From Scatosoma sp045576335 (GTDB lineage Bacteria; Bacillota; Clostridia; Christensenellales; Borkfalkiaceae): a stretch of DNA of 64,000 bases. The stretch spans positions 62,001 to 126,000 of the forward strand of contig JAZNGH010000027.1 in the NCBI GenBank assembly GCA_045576335.1, read 5' to 3'. Below, piece after piece: positions 29,373 to 38,593 of the stretch. Numbering within the stretch: the first letter of the stretch is position 1; each line of letters starts with the position of its first letter. A model generated the notes under the pieces. That model worked only from the letters and a program-made list of their open reading frames with translations. It was not told where the DNA came from and made no database searches. Made by a program: the position numbers and the translations under genes.

Positions 29373-31628
29373 ATGAGAGAATTGCTCAATTTTAACGAGG
29401 GCTGGAAATTCTATAAGGGCGTGGCGGAGGTTTCCGCCGTGCAAGGCGAGGGGGAAGCGGTCGTTTTGCCCCATACTTGGAACGCCACCGACGGACAGGA
29501 CGGGGGGAACGATTATTTCCGCGGCTCGTGTCTGTATCTCAAAAAAGTAAATAAGTCCGACCTTCCCAAGGGAAATAAATACTATTTGGAAATTAACGGT
29601 GCAAATTCGTCTGCTTGGGTATATCTCAACGGTGAAAAGCTTGCAAGCCACGACGGTGGGTATTCGACTTGGCGCGTTGATTTGACGGCTGGGCTGAAAG
29701 AGGAAAACGAGCTTGCAATCGTCGTGGACAACGCACCCAACGACAGAGTATATCCGCAAGTAGCGGACTTTACCTTCTACGGCGGCTTGTACCGTAACGT
29801 GAACGTAATCGCCGTAGACGATACGCATTTCGATTTGGATTATTTCGGCGGGAAAGGGCTTGTAATTACGCCCGTAATGGACGGCGCGAACGCAAAGGTG
29901 TGCGTGGAAACGTACGTGAGCAATTTGCAAGAGGGCGACGAAATTGAAATTACGCTTTGCGATAAAGAGGGGAACGTCGTTGCTTCAAACAAGTCTGCGG
30001 AAACGAAAGAGGAATTTGTCATTGAAAACGCGCATCTTTGGAACGGACGCAAAGACCCATATCTGTATAGCGCGAAAGCGGCAATCGTTCGCGGCGGCGT
30101 AGAGCTTGACGCGGTTTCTTCGCGCTTTGGCTGCCGTAGCTTTTCCGTTGACCCCGAACGCGGCTTTATCCTCAACGGGGAAGAGTATCCGCTTCGCGGT
30201 GTGTCCCGTCATCAGGACAGACTGGGTATCGGTAACGCGTTGCTGCCTTGTCACCACGAAGAAGATATCGATTTGATTATGGAAGTTGGCGCGACGACCA
30301 TTCGTCTTGCACATTATCAGCACGACCAGTATTTCTACGACCTTTGCGACGAAAAGGGTTTGGTGATTTGGGCGGAAATCCCGTATATTTCCCAGCATAT
30401 GCCTACGGGAAGAGAAAATACGATTTCGCAAATGAAAGAATTGATCGTGCAAAATTACAACCACGCGTCTATCGTCGTTTGGGGACTTTCTAACGAGATT
30501 ACGATGCGCGGGGCGAACGATCCCGATTTGCTTGAAAATCACAAAATCCTCAATGACCTCGTACACGGTATGGACAAAACGCGTTTGACGACGATGGCTT
30601 GCGTGTCTATGTGCGATATGAACGAGCCGTACGTGCAAATCCCCGACGTCGTTTCCTACAACCATTATTTCGGTTGGTACGGCGGCGATACCTCTATGAA
30701 CGGACCTTGGTTTGATAAATTCCACGAAAAATTCCCCAACAAGCCGATTGGCGTGAGCGAGTACGGCTGTGAGGCGTTGAACTGGCATACCTCCAACCCC
30801 GTGCAGGGCGATTATACGGAGGAATATCAGGCGTATTATCACGAAGAGCTTATCAAACAGCTGTTCACCCGTAAATATATTTGGGCGACGCACGTATGGA
30901 ATATGTTTGACTTCGGCGCGGACGCGCGCGCGGAGGGCGGCGAAAACGGTCAAAACCATAAAGGTCTTATGACGATGGACAGAAAGTACAAAAAGGATTC
31001 GTTCTATGCGTATAAGGCTTGGCTTTCGGACGAGCCGTTCGTACACCTTTGCGGTAAGCGGTATATCGACCGCGTAGAGGACGTGACGAAGGTGACCGTA
31101 TATTCCAACCAACCCGAGGTCGAGCTGTTCGTCAACGGCGAAAGCATCGGAAAAAAGACGAGCGACGTGCATTTCTTCTACTTTGACGTTAAAAACGTGG
31201 GCGAAAGCACGATCGTTGCCAAGGCGGGCGAGCTTTCCGACGAGGGTAAAATCCGCAAGGTCGATAAAATGAACGACGAGTATATCCTCAAAGAAAAGGG
31301 CGCTATCCTCAACTGGTTTGACGTGACCGCTCCCGAGGGCAGATTCTCGCTCAACGATAAAATGTCGGATATTATGAGTAGCTTCTGGGGCAAGCTCTGG
31401 TTTGCGAAAATGGCTATGAAAATCAAAAAGGCGTTGACGGGCGGCGACAAAAAGGCTATGGGCGGCTTTGAGATTAACGAGGGCATGATGCAGATGATGG
31501 GCGGCTTCACCGTGTTGCGTATGACCAACCTTATGGGTAATATGAATATCACTTGGACGAAGGAAGAACTGTTGAAGATGAACAAACAGCTGAACAAAAT
31601 TCGCAAGCCCAAGCATTTGAAAAAATAA
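29373..31628 (+). CDS. Glycoside hydrolase family 2 enzyme (beta-galactosidase/beta-glucuronidase type)
   Basis: A 751-residue cytoplasmic protein, no signal peptide, with AGGAGG before ATG 29373. Domain order: sugar-binding jelly roll (VLPHTWNATDGQDGGNDYFR, then YLEINGANSSAWVYLNGEKL), an Ig-like domain (YLYSAKAAIVRG), then the TIM barrel with RGVSRHQDRLG, acid/base Glu375 in WGLSNEI and nucleophile Glu463 in GVSEYGCEA. The C-terminal 100 residues add a second beta domain and a Met-rich helical tail unusual for GH2. The substrate cannot be fixed; the paired GPH transporter indicates an imported glycoside. Confidence 0.88.
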   Translation: MRELLNFNEGWKFYKGVAEVSAVQGEGEAVVLPHTWNATDGQDGGNDYFRGSCLYLKKVNKSDLPKGNKYYLEINGANSSAWVYLNGEKLASHDGGYSTWRVDLTAGLKEENELAIVVDNAPNDRVYPQVADFTFYGGLYRNVNVIAVDDTHFDLDYFGGKGLVITPVMDGANAKVCVETYVSNLQEGDEIEITLCDKEGNVVASNKSAETKEEFVIENAHLWNGRKDPYLYSAKAAIVRGGVELDAVSSRFGCRSFSVDPERGFILNGEEYPLRGVSRHQDRLGIGNALLPCHHEEDIDLIMEVGATTIRLAHYQHDQYFYDLCDEKGLVIWAEIPYISQHMPTGRENTISQMKELIVQNYNHASIVVWGLSNEITMRGANDPDLLENHKILNDLVHGMDKTRLTTMACVSMCDMNEPYVQIPDVVSYNHYFGWYGGDTSMNGPWFDKFHEKFPNKPIGVSEYGCEALNWHTSNPVQGDYTEEYQAYYHEELIKQLFTRKYIWATHVWNMFDFGADARAEGGENGQNHKGLMTMDRKYKKDSFYAYKAWLSDEPFVHLCGKRYIDRVEDVTKVTVYSNQPEVELFVNGESIGKKTSDVHFFYFDVKNVGESTIVAKAGELSDEGKIRKVDKMNDEYILKEKGAILNWFDVTAPEGRFSLNDKMSDIMSSFWGKLWFAKMAMKIKKALTGGDKKAMGGFEINEGMMQMMGGFTVLRMTNLMGNMNITWTKEELLKMNKQLNKIRKPKHLKK

Positions 31629-31633
31629 CGATT

Positions 31634-31670
31634 ACCGCCGCGCGACCAAGGGGCGCGCGGCGGTTTTTTA
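31634..31670 (+). terminator. Terminator after the GH2 gene
   Basis: ACCGCCGCGCG and CGCGCGGCGGT form an 11-bp stem with a 9-nt loop, followed by TTTTTT. Confidence 0.85.
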
Positions 31671-31711
31671 AGCTTTAATCGCTTGTTTTTTATCGATAAA
31701 GAGGTGCGTTT

Positions 31712-32374
31712 ATGAAGCAAAAGAATATAGAAAAGGAAGAAAACAGAGAAATTTCCAAGGCGACGCTTGCCCGAATGCCGTTGTATCTGCATTTCTTGCA
31801 AGAAGAAAATTCCAAGGGCGCGCAATACATTTCTTCGACGGTGATTGCACAAAATATTTCCGTATCGTCGGTGCTTGTACGAAAGGACCTTGCAATGGTA
31901 TCCTCCGAAGCGGGACGGCCGCGGTTGGGCTTTGCCGTCAGCCGTTTAATCGTCGATATTGAGAAATTTTTAGGCTACGACAACCTCTCTGACGCAATTA
32001 TCGTCGGGGCGGGCGGGCTTGGTCGGGCGTTTTTGGGCTACGAGGGCTTCAAAAATAACGGGCTGAACGTCGTTGCGGCGTTTGACGTGGACGAAAAGCT
32101 CGTCGGGAAACGCGTGGCGGGCAAGGAGATTTTGCCGCTTAACGAGCTGGAACGCTTCGTTTCCGAGCGTAATATTAGGCTTGGAATCGTTACCGTACCC
32201 AAGCTTGCGGCACAAGCGGTCGTCAATAAAATGGTGGAGGCAGGTATTCAGGCAATCTGGAATTTCGCCCCCGCTCCCTTGCGTGTACCTAAAAATATCG
32301 TGCTCAAAACGGAGGATTTGGCTGCTTCGTTGGCTATGCTTGCGGGAAAATTGTACAGACGAGGCGAGAGTTAG
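31712..32374 (+). CDS. rex: Redox-sensing transcriptional repressor Rex
   Basis: A 220-residue protein, normal Rex length. Residues 15-85 are the winged helix (SKATLARMPLYLHFLQE, ISSTVIAQNISVSSVLVRKD, then GRPRLGFAV). The Rossmann NAD(H)-binding domain follows, with IIVGAGGLGRAFLGYEGF and ITVP-like IVTVPKLAAQ. Rex leaves DNA when NADH is high, releasing fermentation genes. The gene directly precedes adhE, a classical Rex target, with a 60-bp gap. I found no clear TTGTTAA-type palindrome in the short upstream spacer. Confidence 0.93.
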   Translation: MKQKNIEKEENREISKATLARMPLYLHFLQEENSKGAQYISSTVIAQNISVSSVLVRKDLAMVSSEAGRPRLGFAVSRLIVDIEKFLGYDNLSDAIIVGAGGLGRAFLGYEGFKNNGLNVVAAFDVDEKLVGKRVAGKEILPLNELERFVSERNIRLGIVTVPKLAAQAVVNKMVEAGIQAIWNFAPAPLRVPKNIVLKTEDLAASLAMLAGKLYRRGES

Positions 32375-32434
32375 TATCCGCTCCGTTTTTTCAGCGTTCC
32401 TTTTTCAAACGCAGCGGCGCGGTGGAGGAGGAAT

Positions 32435-35047
32435 ATGAAAGAAAACGAAAAAAACGAACGGGGCTTTCAGGCATTGTTGGATAAGGTGCGCGCTGCGCAA
32501 GCGGCGTTTTCTACCTATTCGCAAGAGCGTGTGGACGAGATTTTTAAGGCGGCGGCGTTGAAAGCGAATGCGGCGAGGTTAGAGCTTGCGCAAGCGGCGG
32601 TCGAGGAAACGGGAATGGGGGTTTTTGAAGATAAAGTACTCAAAAACCACTACGCCGCCGAATATATTTATAACCGATACAAAAACGAAAAAACTTGTGG
32701 GGTAATCGAATGCGACGAGGCGGGCGGTTATACCCGTATCGCCGAATCGATAGGTGTTGCGGCGGCAATCGTGCCGACGACAAACCCCACTTCGACGGCA
32801 ATCTTCAAAGCCCTGATTTGCCTGAAAACGCGCAACGGGCTTATTTTATCGCCCCATCCGCGCGCGAAAAGGTGCACGGTGAAAGCGGCGAAAATCATTT
32901 TGGAAGCGGCGGTGGAGGCGGGAGCGCCCGAAAATATTATCGGATGGGTTGACGAGCCGAGCGTGGAGGCTTCGGCTTGGCTGATGCGGGAGGCGGATAT
33001 CATTCTTGCTACGGGCGGTCCTGCTATGGTGAAAGCGGCGTACTCGTCGGGAAAGCCCGCAATCGGCGTAGGTGCAGGTAATACGCCCGCTGTAATCGAC
33101 GAAAGCGCGAATATTCGCCTTGCAGTAGCTTCCGTGCTCCATTCCAAGACCTTTGACAACGGTATGATTTGTGCTTCCGAGCAATCGGTAATCGTGGCAA
33201 AAGAGATTTACGACGAATTTAGGAGAGAATTGCAAGCACAAGGCGCGTACTTTTTAAGCGAAGCAGAAACGGAGAAAATGCGAGAGATTACTTTTGGCGG
33301 CGGGAGCTTGAACGCCAAAATCGTCGGGCAAACGGCGGCGTATATTGCCGCGCTTGGCGGCATACAGGTACGAGATGAAACGAAAATACTCGTAGGGGAA
33401 GTGTCGTCGACGGGAGAGGACGAGCCTTTTGCAAGGGAAAAGCTTTCTCCAGTTTTGGCAATGTATAAAGCAGAGAATTTCGAGGACGCTTTGGATAAAG
33501 CGGACGCGCTCGTGCACGGCGGCGGTATGGGGCATACTGCCGCGATATATATTGACGAAAACAAAGCGAGCGAGCGTTTGCACCGTTTTTGCGAGCGAAT
33601 GAAAACCTGCCGTATACTCGTGAATACGCCCGCCGCGCAAGGCGGGATAGGCGATTTGTATAATTTTCGTCTTACGCCGTCGCTTACGCTTGGTTGCGGC
33701 TCTTGGGGCGGCAACAGCGTTTGCGAAAACGTCGGTATCAAAGAATTGTTGAATATCAAGACGGTTGCCGAGCGTAGAGAAAATATGCTGTGGCTTCGCG
33801 TGCCCGAAAAGGTGTATTTTAAGCGCGGGTGTCTTTCCACCGCGTTGCAAGAGCTTGGCGAGCAGCAGCACAAACGCCGTGCGTTCGTGGTAACGGATAA
33901 ATTTTTATACGAAAGCGGGCTTGCGGGGCGCGTGACCACGGAGCTGGATAAGCTTGGTATCACGCATACCGTCTTTTTCGACGTTTCACCCGACCCCACG
34001 CTTGCTTGCGCGAAAGAGGGAGCAAAGCGTATGACGGCGTTTGCACCCGACGTGATTATTGCCATCGGCGGCGGTTCACCTATGGACGCGGCGAAAATTA
34101 TGTGGGTATTATACGAGCACCCCGAAACGCGCTTTGAAAACCTTGCTATGCGTTTTATGGATATCCGTAAACGCGCCTACGGCTTTCCCGAAATGGGCAA
34201 AAAAGCGACCTTCGTCGCTGTACCCACGACGGCGGGAACGGGTAGCGAGGTGACGCCGTTTGCCGTCATTACCGACGAGGAAACGGGCGCGAAATACCCG
34301 CTTGCCGATTACGCGCTTATGCCGAATATGGCGATTTGCGACGTGGATTTGATGATGGATATTCCGCCGCGCTTGACGGCGTATGCGGGTTTTGACGCGC
34401 TTTCGCACGCCATAGAGGCGGTGGCGTCCTTAATGGCTTCCGATTTTACCAACGGGTTTGCGTTCGAGGCGATTACTATGCTCGTCAAATACCTGCCCCT
34501 TGCCTTTGCGGAGGGACGGGCGAATATGCAAGCGCGGGAAAAGGTGGCGAACGCCGCTACGATGGCGGGTATCGCGTTTGCAAACGCCTTTTTGGGTGTG
34601 TGCCATTCTATGGCGCATAAGCTGGGCGCGTATTGGCATTTACCACACGGTATGGCAAACTCGCTGTTGCTTATACAGGTAATGCGCTTTAACGCTTCCG
34701 CTTCGCCCTTGAAGATGGGGACGTTCCCGCAATATGCCTATCCCGACTGTCTTGCAAGGTATGCGGAAATTGCGAAAAGGTTGGGACTGGTGGGGGAATC
34801 GAACGAGCAGTCGTTTGAAAATCTCGTTGTAAAAATCAAGGATTTACAAGCGTTTTTAGGCTTGCCCAAAACCATTCGCGAGGCAATCGGGGATAAGGGT
34901 ACGGAAGAGGCGTTTTTGGCTTCTCTCGATCAAATGAGTCGCGACGCGTTCGACGATCAATGTACGGGCGCAAATCCGAGATATCCGCTCGTTTCCGAAA
35001 TAAAAGAGATGTATTTACGCGCATATTACGGCGAAAAGAGGGTGTGA
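32435..35047 (+). CDS. adhE: Bifunctional acetaldehyde-CoA/alcohol dehydrogenase
   Basis: An 870-residue fusion of full AdhE length. The aldehyde dehydrogenase half (1-440) has TNPTSTAIFKALICLKTRN and the catalytic Cys in FDNGMICASEQSVIV. The Fe-dependent alcohol dehydrogenase half has the NAD site IAIGGGSPMDAAKIMW, PTTAGTGSEVTPFAV and the iron ligands in HAIEAVASL, GVCHSMAHKLG and HLPHGMAN. It reduces acetyl-CoA to ethanol with two NADH, regenerating NAD+. GGAGGAGG precedes ATG 32435. Probable operon with rex. Confidence 0.96.
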   Translation: MKENEKNERGFQALLDKVRAAQAAFSTYSQERVDEIFKAAALKANAARLELAQAAVEETGMGVFEDKVLKNHYAAEYIYNRYKNEKTCGVIECDEAGGYTRIAESIGVAAAIVPTTNPTSTAIFKALICLKTRNGLILSPHPRAKRCTVKAAKIILEAAVEAGAPENIIGWVDEPSVEASAWLMREADIILATGGPAMVKAAYSSGKPAIGVGAGNTPAVIDESANIRLAVASVLHSKTFDNGMICASEQSVIVAKEIYDEFRRELQAQGAYFLSEAETEKMREITFGGGSLNAKIVGQTAAYIAALGGIQVRDETKILVGEVSSTGEDEPFAREKLSPVLAMYKAENFEDALDKADALVHGGGMGHTAAIYIDENKASERLHRFCERMKTCRILVNTPAAQGGIGDLYNFRLTPSLTLGCGSWGGNSVCENVGIKELLNIKTVAERRENMLWLRVPEKVYFKRGCLSTALQELGEQQHKRRAFVVTDKFLYESGLAGRVTTELDKLGITHTVFFDVSPDPTLACAKEGAKRMTAFAPDVIIAIGGGSPMDAAKIMWVLYEHPETRFENLAMRFMDIRKRAYGFPEMGKKATFVAVPTTAGTGSEVTPFAVITDEETGAKYPLADYALMPNMAICDVDLMMDIPPRLTAYAGFDALSHAIEAVASLMASDFTNGFAFEAITMLVKYLPLAFAEGRANMQAREKVANAATMAGIAFANAFLGVCHSMAHKLGAYWHLPHGMANSLLLIQVMRFNASASPLKMGTFPQYAYPDCLARYAEIAKRLGLVGESNEQSFENLVVKIKDLQAFLGLPKTIREAIGDKGTEEAFLASLDQMSRDAFDDQCTGANPRYPLVSEIKEMYLRAYYGEKRV

Positions 35048-35051
35048 AGCA

Positions 35052-35080
35052 TTGACAAAATTTTTCGTTTGCGGTATAAT
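35052..35080 (+). promoter_or_regulatory. Hydrogenase gene promoter
   Basis: TTGACA, 17-nt spacer, TATAAT (a full consensus), 40 bp before ATG 35121. Confidence 0.85.
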
Positions 35081-35120
35081 GATAAAGTGAAAAGATTTAT
35101 CCCAAGGAGAACGCAAACGA

Positions 35121-36629
35121 ATGAGAGGTTTGGAAACGGCAGTCGTAAAGCTTCGTCACGAGGTATTTAAGGAGGTTGCGCGGGTTGCTTTTGAGGAAGA
35201 ACCGCAAAAGGTCAACGACGCAATCGAAGCGATACCCTATAAAATCACCCCAACGGAAGAGCCTAAATATAGAGAGAGTATTTACCGTGAACGGGCGATT
35301 GCCGCCGAGCAGGTGCGCCTTGCGATGGGTATGTCTTTGCGCCCCGCGGATAAGCCCGTGCATATCACGGCGGGGATAGACCAGAGTGATATTTCGGATA
35401 AATATTACGAGCCGCCTTTGATGCAGGTCATTCCGTCTGCTTGTGACAAATGCCCCGACAACGTGTACGAGGTGAGCGATCAATGCCGTAGCTGCGTTGC
35501 AAAGGCTTGTACGGCGGTTTGTCCAAAAAACGCGATAACTGTCGTCGAGGGTAAAACGGTGATCGATCAAGCCAAGTGCATACGCTGTGGAAAATGCAAA
35601 AAGGCTTGTCCGTACGACGCAATCGCGCACAAGGAAAGACCTTGCTCTAAGGCTTGCGGTGTGAAAGCGATTACCGCTGACGAGCTTGGCAGAGCGAAAA
35701 TCGACAACGATAAATGTGTGGGCTGCGGACAATGTATGGTGAGCTGTCCGTTCGGAGCGATTGCCGATAAATCACAGATATTCCAGCTCATTCGCGCAAT
35801 CAAAAAGGGTGATTACGTCGTTGCCGAGGTCGCGCCCGCGATTATGGGGCAGTTCGGCGAGGGGATTACGCCCGCGATTATCAAGGGCGCGTTACTGGAT
35901 ATAGGATTCAAAGAGGTGCACGAGGTGGCGAGCGGCGCGGACGTTGCCGCGGCGACCGAGGCGCACCAGTACGTAGACGAGGTGGTTTCGGGAAAGCTTC
36001 CTTTCCTTCTCACCTCTTGTTGTCCTGCTTGGGCAATGCTCGCAAAAAAACAGTTTCCGCAACTGATTGACAAGGTATCGCAATCGCTTACCCCTATGGT
36101 TGCGACGGCGCGAAGAATTAAGCAGCGTACGCCGCAGGCGCGCGTGGTCTTTATCGGACCTTGTGCGGCGAAAAAGCTGGAAGCGTCGCGTGTGTCTGTG
36201 CGTAGCGACGTGGATTTTGTCATTACCTTTGAGGAGCTTGCGGGTATATTTGACGCAAAAAATATCGATTTTTCCAAATACCAAGGCGAACGCTCCATTC
36301 ACGAGGCGACGGGTGCGGGGCGTGGCTACGCGATTGCGGGCGGCGTGGCTTCGGCGATTGAAAAATGTGTGAAGGAATATTATCCTGACGTAGAGGTCAA
36401 AATCGAACACGCCGAGGGGTTGGAGGAATGTAAAAAAATGTTACTCCTTGCAAAGCTTGGCAAAAAGAACGGCTGTTTGATTGAGGGAATGGGTTGCCCT
36501 GGGGGGTGCGTTGCAGGCGCGGGTACGAACGTGTCCATTGAAAAGGCGACGGCGGAGGTCAAAAAATTCGTGGAAAATTCCACGAAACCGTTACCCGACA
36601 AAGATTTATACGAAATAGATTTGCCTTAA
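35121..36629 (+). CDS. [FeFe] hydrogenase, monomeric, group-B-like
   Basis: A 502-residue protein. An N-terminal helical region precedes cysteine clusters for several [4Fe-4S] centres (CDKC, CRSCVAKACTAVCP, CIRCGKCKKACPYDAI, CVGCGQCMVSCPFGAI). The H-cluster motifs are L1 TSCCPAW, L2 FIGPCAAKK and L3 EGMGCPGGCVAG. An L2 of IGPCxAKK rather than MPCxxKK marks the less-studied group B enzymes of Clostridia. It should oxidise reduced ferredoxin from PFOR to make H2, or act in the reverse direction. The maturases HydEFG are not in this window. Single gene with a consensus promoter. Confidence 0.92.
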   Translation: MRGLETAVVKLRHEVFKEVARVAFEEEPQKVNDAIEAIPYKITPTEEPKYRESIYRERAIAAEQVRLAMGMSLRPADKPVHITAGIDQSDISDKYYEPPLMQVIPSACDKCPDNVYEVSDQCRSCVAKACTAVCPKNAITVVEGKTVIDQAKCIRCGKCKKACPYDAIAHKERPCSKACGVKAITADELGRAKIDNDKCVGCGQCMVSCPFGAIADKSQIFQLIRAIKKGDYVVAEVAPAIMGQFGEGITPAIIKGALLDIGFKEVHEVASGADVAAATEAHQYVDEVVSGKLPFLLTSCCPAWAMLAKKQFPQLIDKVSQSLTPMVATARRIKQRTPQARVVFIGPCAAKKLEASRVSVRSDVDFVITFEELAGIFDAKNIDFSKYQGERSIHEATGAGRGYAIAGGVASAIEKCVKEYYPDVEVKIEHAEGLEECKKMLLLAKLGKKNGCLIEGMGCPGGCVAGAGTNVSIEKATAEVKKFVENSTKPLPDKDLYEIDLP

Positions 36630-36633
36630 AGAG

Positions 36634-36662
36634 TTGCAAAATACAAACGATTGTGTTATACT
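36634..36662 (+). promoter_or_regulatory. tilS promoter, possibly leaderless
   Basis: TTGCAA, 17-nt spacer, TATACT, then six bases and ATG 36669. No room remains for a 5' leader or Shine-Dalgarno. Confidence 0.6.
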
Positions 36663-36668
36663 GAAATT

Positions 36669-37994
36669 ATGGTAGATTTCGGCAAATTCAACGGAAAACG
36701 ACTGTGTGTGGCGGTTAGCGGCGGCGTCGATTCGACGGCGCTGTTGCACTATTTGAAAAACCTTGAAAAAGAACACGGTTTTTCACTTTTTGCCGTGCAT
36801 TGCGAGCACGGGATACGGGGCGAGGACAGCGTTGGCGATATGCATTTCGTGGAAAAGCTGTGTGCGGATTTAAGTGTTCCGCTCTTCATTTTTCGAGGGA
36901 ATTGCCCTGAAAAAGCAAAAAGGGAAAAGTGCAGTTTGGAAACGGCAGCGCGTAATTTCCGAAAAGATTGCTTTGAAAGCTTAATCCAAGAAAATAAAAC
37001 CGATTTTATCGCTACGGCACATCACGTGTCCGACGAGGCGGAAACGGTGCTGTTCCGCATTGCCCGCGGCAGCGCGCTTTCGGGGGTGGCGGGTATGCGC
37101 GAGCATAGCGGATATTTAATTCGTCCGTTTTTGGAATGGACAAAAGCGGATATACGCGCCTATGCAAGTGAAAACGGGATAGCTTATCGCGAGGATAAGA
37201 CGAATTTTGAACAGGACGCCACCCGTAACAAGCTACGCTTGTCGGTGTTGCCGTTGCTGGAAGAGGCGGTGTCGGGCGCGCAAGAAAATATTGCCCGCTT
37301 TGCCCGACTTGCCGCGGAGGACGACGATTATTTGTACGCGGAAAGCAAGAAGCTGCTCAAACAGGAAACGCAACAGGGGCGCACTCTGTTCACTGTGGCG
37401 TTTTGCGAGGTCAAGCCGTTGTTTTACCGCGCTTGCCTTACGGCTATGAAGGAGTTGGGCGTAAGCAAGGATTACGCGTGCGTGCATTTGGAAAGTGCGT
37501 ATGCGTTGCAAAAGGGAACGCGAGGTGCGCGGCTCAACTTGAAAAAAGGCGTGATTGCCCAAAAGACGGAAAAGGGCGTTTCGTTTTTCTTGCAAACGGA
37601 GCAAAAAGGCTTTGAAAAAAGCACCGAACAAGAATTTAATGAACAGGGATTTGACGGGGGCAGGTATGCGGTGAAGTTACAAGATACCCTGCCGCAAGCG
37701 CAAGCTTTGCCGTGGAAAACGCTCCGTCTTGATATGGACGCTATCCCCAAGAACGCGGTGTTCCGTTTTCGAAAAGAGGGGGATTGGATACGGACGCTCG
37801 GGGGTATGAGCAAGAGCTTAAAAAAGCTTTTTAATGAGAAAAAAATCCCCGTCGAAGAGCGGGAGTATTTGCCCTTGATTGCAAGCGGGGAGAGCGGCGA
37901 GGTTTACGCCGTTTGCGGCGTGGAGATTGCGGAGTGCGTTAAGGTGACCGAAAATACGCTTCGCGAGCGATATATTATTTTACGAAAGAATTAA
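36669..37994 (+). CDS. tilS: tRNA(Ile)-lysidine synthetase
   Basis: 441 residues from ATG 36669 (MVDFGKFNG); an ATG at 36651 would lie upstream of the predicted transcription start. The PP-loop LCVAVSGGVDSTALLHYL binds ATP, and HCEHGIRGEDS, TAHHVSDEAETVLFRIARGS and RPFLEWTKADIRAYA are TilS signatures. The C-terminal domain (VFRFRKEGDWIRTLGGMSKS) is the tRNA-recognising part. It converts C34 of the CAU anticodon to lysidine, giving AUA decoding. It is followed by hpt after 15 bp, a conserved Bacillota pair. One 19-bp repeat copy lies near residue 329. Confidence 0.94.
   Translation: MVDFGKFNGKRLCVAVSGGVDSTALLHYLKNLEKEHGFSLFAVHCEHGIRGEDSVGDMHFVEKLCADLSVPLFIFRGNCPEKAKREKCSLETAARNFRKDCFESLIQENKTDFIATAHHVSDEAETVLFRIARGSALSGVAGMREHSGYLIRPFLEWTKADIRAYASENGIAYREDKTNFEQDATRNKLRLSVLPLLEEAVSGAQENIARFARLAAEDDDYLYAESKKLLKQETQQGRTLFTVAFCEVKPLFYRACLTAMKELGVSKDYACVHLESAYALQKGTRGARLNLKKGVIAQKTEKGVSFFLQTEQKGFEKSTEQEFNEQGFDGGRYAVKLQDTLPQAQALPWKTLRLDMDAIPKNAVFRFRKEGDWIRTLGGMSKSLKKLFNEKKIPVEEREYLPLIASGESGEVYAVCGVEIAECVKVTENTLRERYIILRKN
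37656..37674 (+). repeat. 19-bp dispersed repeat, copy in tilS
   Basis: GGGGGCAGGTATGCGGTGA; encodes the G-G-R-Y-A-V segment. The shared block TGACGGGGGCAGGTATG (37652-37668) is identical to that in rnr. Confidence 0.6.
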
Positions 37995-38009
37995 AAAAGG
38001 AGATATACT

Positions 38010-38558
38010 ATGGAAGAAATGCACAAGGACGTCGAGTACGTGATGCTCACGGAAAAACAGATTGCAAAAAAGGTGAAAGCGGTTGCAAAACAGCTGGATA
38101 AGCTGTACAAGGACAGAAAACCCGTGGTGGTTTGTATATTGAAAGGCAGTGTGGTGTTCTTTTCCGATTTGATACGCCACATGAAAACGCCGCTTACGAT
38201 TGATTTTATGAGCGTTTCTTCTTACGGCAACGGCACGAAATCTACGGGTGAATTGACGATAAAAAAGGACCTTTCGACGGATATTAAGGGTCGCGACGTA
38301 TTGATAGTCGAGGATATTATCGATTCGGGGAATACGCTGTATAATTTGAAAAAGCTGCTCAATTCCCGCTCGCCGTCGAGCGTGAATATCGTAACGCTGC
38401 TCGACAAGCCCGAGCGTAGAGAAGTGCCTATGGAGCCCGAGTATACCTGCTTTGTTATTGAGGACGAGTTCGTCGTTGGGTATGGGTTGGACTATGCGGA
38501 GGAATACAGAAATCTTCCCTACGTCGGCGTATTGAAGCGTTCGGTATACGAAAATTGA
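38010..38558 (+). CDS. hpt: Hypoxanthine phosphoribosyltransferase
   Basis: A 182-residue protein with AAGGAGA before its ATG. Signature segments: VVVCILKGSVVFFSDLIRHM (pyrophosphate loop), FMSVSSYGNGTKSTG (flexible loop) and the PRPP motif VLIVEDIIDSGNTLYNL. It salvages hypoxanthine and guanine to IMP and GMP using PRPP. It is translated with tilS from the same transcript, and the operon ends at the terminator at 38565. Confidence 0.95.
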   Translation: MEEMHKDVEYVMLTEKQIAKKVKAVAKQLDKLYKDRKPVVVCILKGSVVFFSDLIRHMKTPLTIDFMSVSSYGNGTKSTGELTIKKDLSTDIKGRDVLIVEDIIDSGNTLYNLKKLLNSRSPSSVNIVTLLDKPERREVPMEPEYTCFVIEDEFVVGYGLDYAEEYRNLPYVGVLKRSVYEN

Positions 38559-38564
38559 TAACGT

Positions 38565-38593
38565 AAGCGGGACTTTAATAAGTCCCGCTTTTT
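38565..38593. terminator. Bidirectional terminator overlapping the deacetylase stop
   Basis: AAGCGGGACTT-TAAT-AAGTCCCGCTT (11-bp stem) with TTT. The minus-strand deacetylase gene ends inside the stem. Confidence 0.85.

Noticed and set aside
29985..31616. 543-codon open frame antisense to the GH2 gene
   Set aside because: It is an exact shadow of a well-supported GH2 gene, with His/Val-rich composition typical of antisense frames.
34487..34502. ATACCTGCCCCT in adhE, similar to the dispersed repeat
   Set aside because: Only about 12 bp match, and the encoded Y-L-P is part of a conserved AdhE segment, so coincidence is enough.
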